NCBI GenBank assembly: GCA_022837245.1
Contig: JALHHX010000146.1
Location: 1-5,373, forward strand
Source: Lentisphaerota bacterium
GTDB lineage: Bacteria; Verrucomicrobiota; Kiritimatiellia; RFP12; UBA3636
Length of the DNA stretch: 5,373 bases
Direction of reading: 5' to 3'
Of this stretch, positions 1-5,373 are shown in pieces. The stretch's first letter is position 1. Every line of letters starts with the position of its first letter. Made by a program: the position numbers and the translations under genes. Below the pieces are notes generated by a model. It was not told the DNA's origin. It did no database searches and saw only the letters and a program-made list of their open reading frames with translations.

Positions 1-290
1 AAGTCGGAACCAACGAAGCTTGTGCGCTTGTCGGAGGCGGCGACGCGCTTGACGAGGTTGAGGCCCGGCATGAAGAGCCAGCGGTCATCATCGCTGCCGG
101 TCGTGTGGGTGTGGAAGTTGGCCACGTGCCGGCCATCGCGCGCCCAGTCCACCGGCTCGTACGGGTTTTGGATGAGCACCCCCTGCCGCGGCGGACTCGA
201 CTTGCAGGACGTGAACAGACAGCCCGCCAGTCCGCACAGCAGGACGACGGCGACCCGGCGGGTCGAAGCAGGGATCGGCGATGATTTCAT
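1..290 (-). CDS. Lipoprotein with N-terminal PHP-like HxH motif, 3' end outside window
   Basis: The visible 96 residues start at ATG 288-290 and stay open to the left edge. Residues 1-24 form a lipoprotein signal: basic residues R11-R12, a hydrophobic stretch VAVVLLCGLAG, and a textbook lipobox L21-A22-G23-C24, so export and lipid anchoring at C24 are predicted. After a short linker comes NPYEPVDW, then NFHTHTTGSD with H60 and H62. HxH following 'N-[FL]' is the first metal-binding motif of PHP-domain phosphoesterases, and a 'PYE.VDW' lead-in is usual in secreted PHP proteins of PVC-type bacteria. What follows the motif (DDDRWLFMPGLNLV) is not a clear PHP continuation, and the later metal-ligand motifs lie outside the window, so the family call is tentative. 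The start lies 12 bp after the stop of the upstream GH gene, with a weak GGGAA about nine bases before it, suggesting one operon. Lipoprotein export is well supported; catalytic identity is less certain. Confidence 0.7.
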   Translation of the reverse strand, partial: MKSSPIPASTRRVAVVLLCGLAGCLFTSCKSSPPRQGVLIQNPYEPVDWARDGRHVANFHTHTTGSDDDRWLFMPGLNLVKRVAASDKRTSFVGSD

Positions 291-302
291 AGTCGTGGTT
301 CC

Positions 303-2573
303 CTAGTAGCTCAGCTTGTCGATCCAGATCGCGGTGTCGTCGACAGGGCGTTCGCCGTTGCCGTAGAGGATGTGGGGCGGCATCGCGACGATGACCTTGG
401 CGAGCGTCAGCGGGTAGTCGACCCCGGCCACGCCCATCCAGCGGAATTCCGGTTTGCCCGGCGCGTTGGGCTTCTTCGGCGCGGCGCCGGCCTTCTTGCC
501 CATGTCGGCGACGCGCGCCTCGTAGTCCTTCAGTTCCTTCTCGTAGGCGGCCAGCTTCGCGGGGTGCTCGTTCATCGCCGCCTCGTATTTGGCCAGCTCG
601 CCGGCGAACTGCTTCTCCGCCTCGACGAACTCGGGCGTGTTCTCCGGCCACCAGTCCGGCGTGGCGGGCGCCATGATGAACTGGTCGCTCCCCTCGTACT
701 GCCGCACGACCGGGATGCGCAGCGTCTGCCAGCCGTCGAAGCTGACGTAGCTGTCGCCCTTGTTGTCGCTCGCGTTGCAGGAGCCGGCGTACTGGTTGCC
801 GCAGGAGGTCCAGACGCGGCCCTTGGCGTCCTTCATCTCGAACATCACGCGGCCCCAGCCGCCGTTGCCCTTCACGCGGACGTTCAGGACGTCGGGACGT
901 CCTTCCAGCTTGATGGGCTTGTCGAGCGCGAACTCGATGTAGCGCTGGAAGAGCTTGCGCGGATCGTCGTCCGGCTTGAGCGCGACCTTGAGCGCCGTCG
1001 CGCCGTCCACGGTCTCGAACGCGGTCTCGAATTCGCCCTTGAGGCGTGGATAGTCCCAGTTGCCTTCGAGCACCTTGCTTTTGCCGGCGACGGGCTTGAG
1101 CTGCGCCGCGCGGTCGAAGTCGACGAGCGTCTTGCCGGTCTCGCGCGGGATTTCGACGGGCTTGCGCTCCGCGACGCCGGCGACGGTCGCCCCCGTCACG
1201 TAGAGCGGCGTGTCCGTGAGCGTCAGGCTCAGGCGCCCCTTCTCGAAAGGCGCCGCGACGCGGTTGCCGACGATGTCGTAGACGACCGGCTTGCCCTCGG
1301 GCACGTCGAGCACGGCCTCCTGCATGCCGCGCACCACCCACACGGGGTAGACGCGGCCGCCGTCGGGACGCTTGAAGTCGAGGAGGTAGATCGACGTGCT
1401 GCCGGTCTCGACGACGCCGGCGAAGGCCGCCTGGTCCATGACCTGCGTCATCCACGCGATCATCGGGAACGACGGCTTGGGGTTGATCTCGGGTTCGCGG
1501 AAGCAGTAGCCGCTCGCGCCCCAGTTGCTCCAGTGGTAGTCGTCGCTGGGATCCTTGAGGATGCCGGCAGCGGCCATCTTGCTGAAGCCGTTCGCCAGCG
1601 CGAGAAGCTGCTCGCGCACGGAGAGGACGCCCTGGGCGTGGAACGAGAGGTTGCCGGGGTTGGTGGCGTGGTAGAGCGCCTCGGTCGTCCACAGCTCCTT
1701 GTCGTAGCCGTACTTCTTGAAGGCGCGCCGCATCATCTCGGAATGCCCGAGAAGGCTCAGCCAGTCCGGCTGGCGCTCGGGCTCGCGCATGAAGCCGGCG
1801 CATTCGAGGCCGATGACGTCGAACAGCTCGGCGGGGAAGCCGCGCTTCAGGTACTCGACCGCGACATGCGGATAGTCGTTGATCAGCACGATGCGCGCCT
1901 TGGGGTCGGCCTTCTTGATCGCCGCGCAGTACTGCTTGACGTTCTCGAACTGCTGGTCGAGCTTGGCCTTCTCGTCGGCCGGCATGTCGTATTCCCCGCC
2001 GCCCAGCAGCTCGCTGAAGCGCCGCAGCAGGAAGGTGGAACTGCGCGACTCGTGCAGCACCTTGACCGCGTTGTCGTAGCCGCGCTCGCGGAAGGTGGCG
2101 AGCACGGGTGCCTCGGTCTTCGCGAATTCAGCCGCGTCGAACCACCCCTCGTTGCGCTGGTAGCTGTTGGGCAGCGACTGGATCGTCATGCGGAAGCCGT
2201 ACGTCTCGCGCAAGTTCCGGAAGTGCTCCGCGCTCAAGCCATCATCGTTGCGGCGACCGGGGGCCGGGACGCCGCCATACGTCCAGCGCCAGCCGCCCTT
2301 CTTGATCAGCGCGGCCAGCTTGTCGATCTGCTCCGGACGGAAGAACACGCTGTGCGGCGTCCAGAACTCCCAGACGCCGAACGGGGACTCGTCGAAGGCC
2401 TTGCGGGTGTCCGGCGCCAGCACGGCGAAGGTCGTGTCGCGGCGCTGGACGACCGTCCCATCGACCGCGACCGACAACCGGGCCGAAAACCAGCCGCGCA
2501 GCCGGGACTTGGGCGCCACGTCGAGCGCGATCTTCTGCGTCTTGCCGGGGGCGAGGCTGAAGTCCTTCGCCAC
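303..2573 (-). CDS. C-terminal part of a frameshifted secreted glycoside-hydrolase-like protein (barrel plus C-terminal beta domain)
   Basis: This frame carries 756 residues from GTG 2573. The GTG is probably not a real start: coherent protein (EERIDGRAAWE) continues upstream to about 2603, and the rest of the gene lies in another frame. Residues 1-55 finish an Ig-like beta domain (APGKTQKIALDV ... FAVLAP). FGVWEFWTP at 65-73 opens a likely TIM barrel to about residue 400. Candidate catalytic acids are E175 in KVLHES (acid/base at a strand-4-like position) and E298 in LWTTEAL (nucleophile at a strand-7-like position), as in clan GH-A enzymes. A short beta domain ending LTDTPLYVTG (452-461) follows, as is usual after such barrels. 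Residues about 500-756 resemble a galactose-binding-like beta-sandwich (ENWDYP-type start, NVRVKGNGGWG, ending DTAIWIDKLSY), interrupted by an Ala/Lys/Glu-rich helical stretch at 654-690. I cannot assign a numbered GH family, and substrate is unknown. Together with the N-terminal part the protein is about 1041 residues. Confidence 0.8.
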   Translation of the reverse strand: MAKDFSLAPGKTQKIALDVAPKSRLRGWFSARLSVAVDGTVVQRRDTTFAVLAPDTRKAFDESPFGVWEFWTPHSVFFRPEQIDKLAALIKKGGWRWTYGGVPAPGRRNDDGLSAEHFRNLRETYGFRMTIQSLPNSYQRNEGWFDAAEFAKTEAPVLATFRERGYDNAVKVLHESRSSTFLLRRFSELLGGGEYDMPADEKAKLDQQFENVKQYCAAIKKADPKARIVLINDYPHVAVEYLKRGFPAELFDVIGLECAGFMREPERQPDWLSLLGHSEMMRRAFKKYGYDKELWTTEALYHATNPGNLSFHAQGVLSVREQLLALANGFSKMAAAGILKDPSDDYHWSNWGASGYCFREPEINPKPSFPMIAWMTQVMDQAAFAGVVETGSTSIYLLDFKRPDGGRVYPVWVVRGMQEAVLDVPEGKPVVYDIVGNRVAAPFEKGRLSLTLTDTPLYVTGATVAGVAERKPVEIPRETGKTLVDFDRAAQLKPVAGKSKVLEGNWDYPRLKGEFETAFETVDGATALKVALKPDDDPRKLFQRYIEFALDKPIKLEGRPDVLNVRVKGNGGWGRVMFEMKDAKGRVWTSCGNQYAGSCNASDNKGDSYVSFDGWQTLRIPVVRQYEGSDQFIMAPATPDWWPENTPEFVEAEKQFAGELAKYEAAMNEHPAKLAAYEKELKDYEARVADMGKKAGAAPKKPNAPGKPEFRWMGVAGVDYPLTLAKVIVAMPPHILYGNGERPVDDTAIWIDKLSY

Positions 2574-3432
2574 CTCCCACGCGGCGCGCCCGTCGATGCG
2601 CTCCTCGCTCGCACGACGCCACCACCTGGCCGGAGACCGCGCGATCCGTCCGGTTCGAGAGGACGACGTTGAAGACGGGCTTCTGCGGCTCGTTGAAGAC
2701 GTTGCCCGCCTCGGGCGAATCGTGCGTCATCGCGACCGGCGAACGCGCCAGCGTCGCGCCGAGGATCACGACGCCGCTGGGCGGCCCGGCCGGCAGCAGC
2801 CCGAACTCGTTCGGGTCGGGGAGGTTCACGCGCACGCTCAGGTCGCGCGTGAACTCCAGATCCATCGTCTGGACCTCGCGCACGTTGCCCGAGCCGTCGA
2901 ACGGCACGCGGATGGCGTGCAGATATCCCTTGCCGCCGCGGGCGAGTTCCACGGGGACGCTGCCCAGCACGTTCGCCTGCTTCGGCTTGCCGTCCTTGAT
3001 GCCGAAATAGCCGAGGCGGACCGTCGTTCGGGGCACGGCGTCCTTCCACTCGCGCGAAAAGGCCAGCAGATGGATCGCGTCGAACTGGTCGCCCGGAAAG
3101 CGCAGCGCATGGCGTCCGTTGGCGCCGAGCCACTTGCCGTCCAGGTTCTGCTTGACGCGCACGATCTCCTTGAGCCCGCTCATCGAGCTGGCCACGTCCA
3201 GGAGGTTGCTGCCGAGCACGAACGACACGTTGGCCACCGTCACCGTCGAGCCGGCGAGATTCGCCTTCGGAGAGAAGGCGATTCCCGGCTCGACCCCGCC
3301 GGCGATCGGCTTCCCGTTCGGCGCCTTGTCCAAATCCAGCGGCAGCCAGGCGGACGCGGAAGCGCCCTGCATCGCCGCCAGAAGCGCGGCGCAGATCGCC
3401 AAGTGATGCAGATGCCGGTAACTGAGTTTCAT
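2242..3432 (-). CDS. N-terminal part of the frameshifted secreted glycoside-hydrolase-like protein
   Basis: I chose ATG 3430-3432 because it opens a clean signal peptide: MKLSYRHLHH, a hydrophobic core LAICAALLAAMQGA, and SASA before W29 as a likely signal peptidase I site. Starts at 3465 or 3474 would add 11 or 14 polar residues; none of the three has a strong ribosome site. Residues 29 to about 215 form a beta-rich domain without a recognised family (AWLPLDLDK, a DGKWLGANGRHALRFPGDQFD stretch at 98-118, RTTVRLGYFG). Residues about 220-275 begin an Ig-like domain (VFNVVLSNRTDRAVSGQVVA). After about residue 275 (base 2608) the frame becomes Arg-rich nonsense (GAHRRARRVGGG) until a stop at 2242, while sensible protein resumes one base over, in the 303-2573 frame. 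The real contribution of this frame is therefore about 3432-2608. The beta-helix remnant ends 67 bp upstream on the same strand. Confidence 0.78.
   Translation of the reverse strand: MKLSYRHLHHLAICAALLAAMQGASASAWLPLDLDKAPNGKPIAGGVEPGIAFSPKANLAGSTVTVANVSFVLGSNLLDVASSMSGLKEIVRVKQNLDGKWLGANGRHALRFPGDQFDAIHLLAFSREWKDAVPRTTVRLGYFGIKDGKPKQANVLGSVPVELARGGKGYLHAIRVPFDGSGNVREVQTMDLEFTRDLSVRVNLPDPNEFGLLPAGPPSGVVILGATLARSPVAMTHDSPEAGNVFNEPQKPVFNVVLSNRTDRAVSGQVVASCERGAHRRARRVGGGEGLQPRPRQDAEDRARRGAQVPAARLVFGPVVGRGRWDGRPAPRHDLRRAGAGHPQGLRRVPVRRLGVLDAAQRVLPSGADRQAGRADQEGRLALDVWRRPGPRSPQR
2604..2611 (-). other. Frame-break site in the GH gene: tandem CGAG CGAG
   Basis: On the minus strand the bases read TGCGAGCGAGGAGCGC, with CGAG repeated in tandem at 2611-2604. 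Removing one four-base copy, or any one base here, joins the N-terminal frame (GQVVASCE) to the C-terminal frame (ERIDGRAAWEVAKDF) inside one Ig-like domain. The repeat makes a slippage duplication, or a sequencing or assembly error, the most economical explanation. A programmed shift is unlikely because there is no slippery heptamer or rare-codon/stop arrangement. Confidence 0.7.
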
Positions 3433-3499
3433 GCCTTGATTATCTCGTGTCGTTGTGTTTTTCATGTTTCTCATTCGGGGTTTGGTGTTCCTGGCCGCC

Positions 3500-3866
3500 T
3501 CAATGCACGATGACCAGCGTGCCCAGAGGCGGCACCCATTCGTAGGCGCCGAAGTCCACGCGAGCCGCCATGACGCGCCGCTCGCCGGCCAGGTCGCTGG
3601 CGCCCGTCATCCAGGGCCGGTTGAGGCCCTGGTTGATGCAGGAGGACCGGCGAACCGGGGATTGCCGGTCACGTTGTGCCCGCCGTCGACGTAGTCGGTG
3701 CTGTTCGAGACGCACGAATAGGCCAGCGTCACCGCGCCCGTGCTGTCCACGCCGTTGCCCCAGAGGATCGTGTTGACGGCATTCACCGTGCCGCCCGTCC
3801 GGCGCAGGCCGGCGGTTCCGTTGCCGACGAGCGTCAGGCTCGACAGCTCGACCGTGCCGCCGAAGG
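3500..3866 (-). pseudogene. Remnant of a parallel beta-helix / choice-of-anchor Q domain protein (C-terminal end, frame broken)
   Basis: From about 3866 the minus strand reads FGGTVELSSLTLVGNGTAG, then VNTILWGNG, LAYSCVSN and DGGHNVTGNPRF. These are successive turns of the Asn/Gly-rich right-handed beta-helix that precedes the choice-of-anchor Q ending in secreted and surface proteins. The usual ending (SxCINQGxN ... DLAGxxR ... VDFGAYE) is present, but in another frame, from about 3646 to the TGA at 3500-3502: SSCINQGLNRPW, SDLAGERRV, VDFGAYEWVPPLG. Between GNPRF and SSCINQG one normally expects roughly a dozen residues (a 'GDYRL'-like segment); here only about two remain, so an out-of-frame internal deletion is likely. 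The N-terminal bulk of the protein, including any signal peptide, is absent and replaced by SGNH-hydrolase sequence. Codon use matches the GC-rich genes downstream, so this piece belongs with the GH and PHP genes. Confidence 0.72.
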
Positions 3867-4143
3867 CTATGTCGTTGTCACCTGCATAGACCACAACATG
3901 ACGCGGCCGGTACGGTATGACAATCCTGTCGGCGTATCGTAGCGTGTCATGCATGCACGAGCCGCCAAACCCGCGGTTGATCACCGGCAAACCAGAAAAG
4001 TCATCCGACAGCGTTTTCCAAAGTCGTATGCTCGAGCTGCCAACAAACACGATCGCGTCCTTTGGCGGCGGATCGATGCGATCCGCCGCCTCAAATGCGG
4101 CTATGTCGTTCTCCCGTTTACCGTCTGTTGCTGCATTATTCAT
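3607..4143 (-). CDS. Chimeric ORF: N-terminal half of an SGNH (GDSL-like) hydrolase fused to beta-helix sequence
   Basis: The ORF codes for 178 residues from ATG 4141-4143; an in-frame TAG lies 12 bp upstream and a GAGG site precedes the start. Residues 1-93 are SGNH hydrolase: IVFVGSSSIRLW at 31-42 is block I (predicted catalytic serine S37), NRGFGGS at 56-62 is block II, and VVYAGDNDIA at 84-93 is block III with the GxND signature. Members with this GSSS/GDND pattern are typically about 200 residues and end with a DGLHxN-type block V bearing the catalytic Asp/His. That block is missing. From F94 on, the sequence is beta-helix protein instead, and the ORF ends in frameshifted residues. No signal peptide is visible. 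As it stands the product cannot be a complete SGNH enzyme. The gene follows the oxidoreductase by 100 bp on the same strand, and its codon use up to residue 93 matches that gene. Confidence 0.75.
   Translation of the reverse strand: MNNAATDGKRENDIAAFEAADRIDPPPKDAIVFVGSSSIRLWKTLSDDFSGLPVINRGFGGSCMHDTLRYADRIVIPYRPRHVVVYAGDNDIAFGGTVELSSLTLVGNGTAGLRRTGGTVNAVNTILWGNGVDSTGAVTLAYSCVSNSTDYVDGGHNVTGNPRFAGPPASTRASTGPG
3856..3868. other. Composition and homology junction between two DNA halves
   Basis: The minus-strand codons around residues 92-96 of the ORF starting at 4143 read ATA GCC TTC GGC GGC. Upstream is SGNH hydrolase and mixed third positions (15 of the 26 codons for residues 68-93 end in G or C). 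Downstream is beta-helix protein with 46 of 49 codons ending in G or C (residues 94-142). No inverted repeat, target duplication or mobile gene is visible here. A few bases of shared sequence, for instance TTCGGCGG, could have served as microhomology or as an assembly overlap, but that is inference. Confidence 0.65.
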
Positions 4144-4149
4144 CCGAAA

Positions 4150-4154
4150 CCTCA
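4150..4154 (-). promoter_or_regulatory. Ribosome binding site of the SGNH hydrolase ORF
   Basis: The minus strand reads TGAGG followed by six bases (TTTCGG) and then ATG at 4143. It is the clearest Shine-Dalgarno-like site in the window. It supports the start at 4143, as does the in-frame TAG just upstream. Confidence 0.6.
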
Positions 4155-4243
4155 GCTAGTCCTGAAACCGGGCGAAGATGCCCCATGCCTTTCCGTCGTT
4201 GGTATCTAGCGCAAAAGTTAGATCGTTTGAGCCTTGTTTCAAG

Positions 4244-5373
4244 TCAACGGGGATGCAGTTCTATGGGTAGATCGCACATTGAGTCGTCGGTAAAATCCGG
4301 TAGCGGAATTTCGCCAACAAGTTCGTCGATTGCGACTACACGCCGATCCTTCATCGAAATGTTCGCGGCTATGCCCGCGAGGATGGAGTATGCGCCGCTC
4401 CGGTAGTCTGCACGCCGGCCAGCGGGATCGGGCGGAGGAACAGCTGCAAACAAGTCGTCTAGCAGAATGCTATCGCCTCCTCCATGTCCTCCCTTGCTCG
4501 ACCTAATCGGCACATCGTATGGATGGGCCGCGAAATGTGGCATTACCGTGATTCTTGTCGCCTCCGGCATGAGAGTGCCCGGCGTTTGGACTCCGCTTAT
4601 GTAGGATGTCTCTTGGCAGATGTGCTCCAACCTGCCCGTGGTCCCGTTGAAGACAATGTGGTATCCCTCCCACGGGGAGAAAGCCACCAGAGAGTATGAC
4701 ATGGTCACACCGCTTCGGTATTCGACGACCACATCCATGCTATCCTCGATATCAATTTCCGGACTGAAGACGCAACGGTCGCGGTAGTAACCGTCATATT
4801 GCTCGTTATCTAGATATAGAGACTTGAGGGTTGAGTTGGAGCCGAGATCCAGATATAAGGGGCACCGATGCGTTTCGGGACAACCAAAGCAACGCTCGCC
4901 GTGTTTTGACAAACCGAAACGTTCCGCCTGTTCAGGCGTGTAGAATCGCCTCGTTCCCATGGCGGCAACTCGAACCGGCACGCTGTTTATGAACCAGTTT
5001 ACAAGGTCAAAATGGTGCGTGGCCTTGTGGACCATCAGCCCCCCGCTGTTGATCTTATTACGGTGCCAGCGACGGAAGTAATCCGCTCCATGACTTGTGT
5101 CGAGCATCCACTTGAACTCAACGGAGAGAATGCGCCCGATGATTCCGTCTTGGAGAAGCTCTTTAACCTGGGTCCGGAAAGGCGAATAGCGGTAGTTGAA
5201 CGTAACGCGCACGTTCCTTCCGGTTTCCTTGATCGTATCAACTATCCGCTGGCACTTCTCGGCGGTAGTCGTCATAGGCTTCTCGGTGATGATATCACAA
5301 CCGCACCTGAGTCCTCGTACGATGTAATCATCGTGAGTGCAGTCCCTTGAGACGACGATAACAAGATCGGCGC
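4244..5373 (-). CDS. Gfo/Idh/MocA-family NAD(P)-dependent oxidoreductase, 5' end outside window
   Basis: 375 residues are visible; the frame is open at the right edge and stops at TGA 4246-4244. The first Rossmann strands with GxGxxG are outside, but the end of the nucleotide domain is clear: ADLVIVVSRDCTHDDY, then CDIITEKPM with the family's EKP motif at residues 30-32, whose lysine usually contacts cofactor and substrate. VTFNYRYSP follows. The substrate domain has GGLMVHKATHHFDLVNW at 110-126, with H119/H120 and D122 in the position of the family's catalytic His-Asp region. A cysteine-rich segment (ERCFGC ... RC, then RDRC) spans 159-200. Later landmarks are EGYHIVFNGTTGRLE and the GGHGGGD loop at 294-300. 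The ATG at 5275 lies inside the EKPM motif and is not the start. The likely role is oxidation or reduction of a sugar, sugar acid or cyclitol in the cytoplasm; the exact substrate cannot be read. Codon use is mixed, near 50% GC, unlike the genes below 3860. Confidence 0.9.
   Translation of the reverse strand, partial: ADLVIVVSRDCTHDDYIVRGLRCGCDIITEKPMTTTAEKCQRIVDTIKETGRNVRVTFNYRYSPFRTQVKELLQDGIIGRILSVEFKWMLDTSHGADYFRRWHRNKINSGGLMVHKATHHFDLVNWFINSVPVRVAAMGTRRFYTPEQAERFGLSKHGERCFGCPETHRCPLYLDLGSNSTLKSLYLDNEQYDGYYRDRCVFSPEIDIEDSMDVVVEYRSGVTMSYSLVAFSPWEGYHIVFNGTTGRLEHICQETSYISGVQTPGTLMPEATRITVMPHFAAHPYDVPIRSSKGGHGGGDSILLDDLFAAVPPPDPAGRRADYRSGAYSILAGIAANISMKDRRVVAIDELVGEIPLPDFTDDSMCDLPIELHPR

Noticed and set aside
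88..1803. Minus-strand open frame of 571 codons overlapping the GH barrel and the lipoprotein start
   Set aside because: It is Arg-rich and alternate-frame to two better-supported genes. It reads through their intergenic gap and destroys the lipobox and HTHT motif.
2598..2616. Programmed +1 frameshift in the GH gene
   Set aside because: There is no slippery sequence, rare codon or stop at the shift point, and the N-terminal frame stays open for over 350 bp after the break. A duplication or error explains it better.
372..2672. Plus-strand open frame of 766 codons antisense to the GH gene
   Set aside because: The translation is Arg/Ala/Leu/Val/His-rich low-complexity protein with no recognisable domain. 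Long antisense frames are expected opposite GC-rich genes with G/C third positions. The minus-strand protein has coherent domains.
2167..3513. Plus-strand open frame of 448 codons
   Set aside because: It is antisense to the N-terminal part of the GH gene, shows no protein-like motifs, and runs across the real gene's signal peptide and upstream gap.
3800..3900. Insertion sequence or integration site at the composition junction
   Set aside because: I found no terminal inverted repeats, target-site duplication, tRNA fragment or transposase/integrase coding sequence nearby.
4136..4186. Possible 16-codon leader ORF (ATG 4186, TAA overlapping the SGNH start)
   Set aside because: It lacks a properly spaced ribosome site and any attenuator-like codon run or hairpin. 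It is short enough to occur by chance.
4144..4243. Terminator or promoter between the oxidoreductase and SGNH ORF
   Set aside because: Only four-base stems such as CTTG-AAA-CAAG are present, with no GC-rich stem followed by a T-run on the minus strand, and no convincing -35/-10 pair.

Overview
The window looks like bacterial carbohydrate-utilisation DNA. All supported genes lie on the minus strand, so transcription runs from high to low coordinates. The gene set is a Gfo/Idh/MocA oxidoreductase, an SGNH hydrolase, a parallel beta-helix 'choice-of-anchor Q'-type protein, a large secreted glycoside-hydrolase-like protein and a PHP-type lipoprotein. This mix is typical of sugar-degrading members of the PVC superphylum (Lentisphaerota, Kiritimatiellota, Verrucomicrobiota). 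That taxonomic placement is inference from gene content; no marker gene is present.

Layout in transcription order: (1) 5373-4244, a 5'-truncated Gfo/Idh/MocA oxidoreductase. (2) A 100-bp gap. (3) An ORF at 4143-3607 that begins as an SGNH hydrolase and, near 3868-3856, becomes the C-terminal part of a beta-helix protein. The beta-helix reading then breaks frame near 3646 and finishes in another frame at 3500. (4) A secreted glycoside-hydrolase-like gene, 3432-303, split into two frames near 2611-2604. (5) A lipoprotein with an HxH PHP-like motif that starts 12 bp downstream at 290 and runs off the left edge.

The window has two compositional halves. From position 1 to about 3860 it is GC-rich, with almost every codon ending in G or C. 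From about 3868 to 5373 it is near 50% GC with mixed third positions. The switch coincides, to within a few codons, with the SGNH/beta-helix fusion point. The simplest readings are a chimeric join between two genomes in an assembly, or a recombination or insertion junction that cut both genes. I see no transposase, integrase or repeat at the boundary.

Functionally, a secreted polysaccharide-active enzyme (GH-like), a lipid-anchored metal-dependent hydrolase, an esterase-type SGNH enzyme and a sugar-oxidising dehydrogenase would fit together in breakdown of a decorated glycan. Because the two halves may not belong to one genome, the lower-GC pair (oxidoreductase, SGNH) and the higher-GC trio (beta-helix, GH, PHP) should be interpreted separately until the junction is verified. 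I found no RNA gene, CRISPR array, insertion sequence or convincing terminator.
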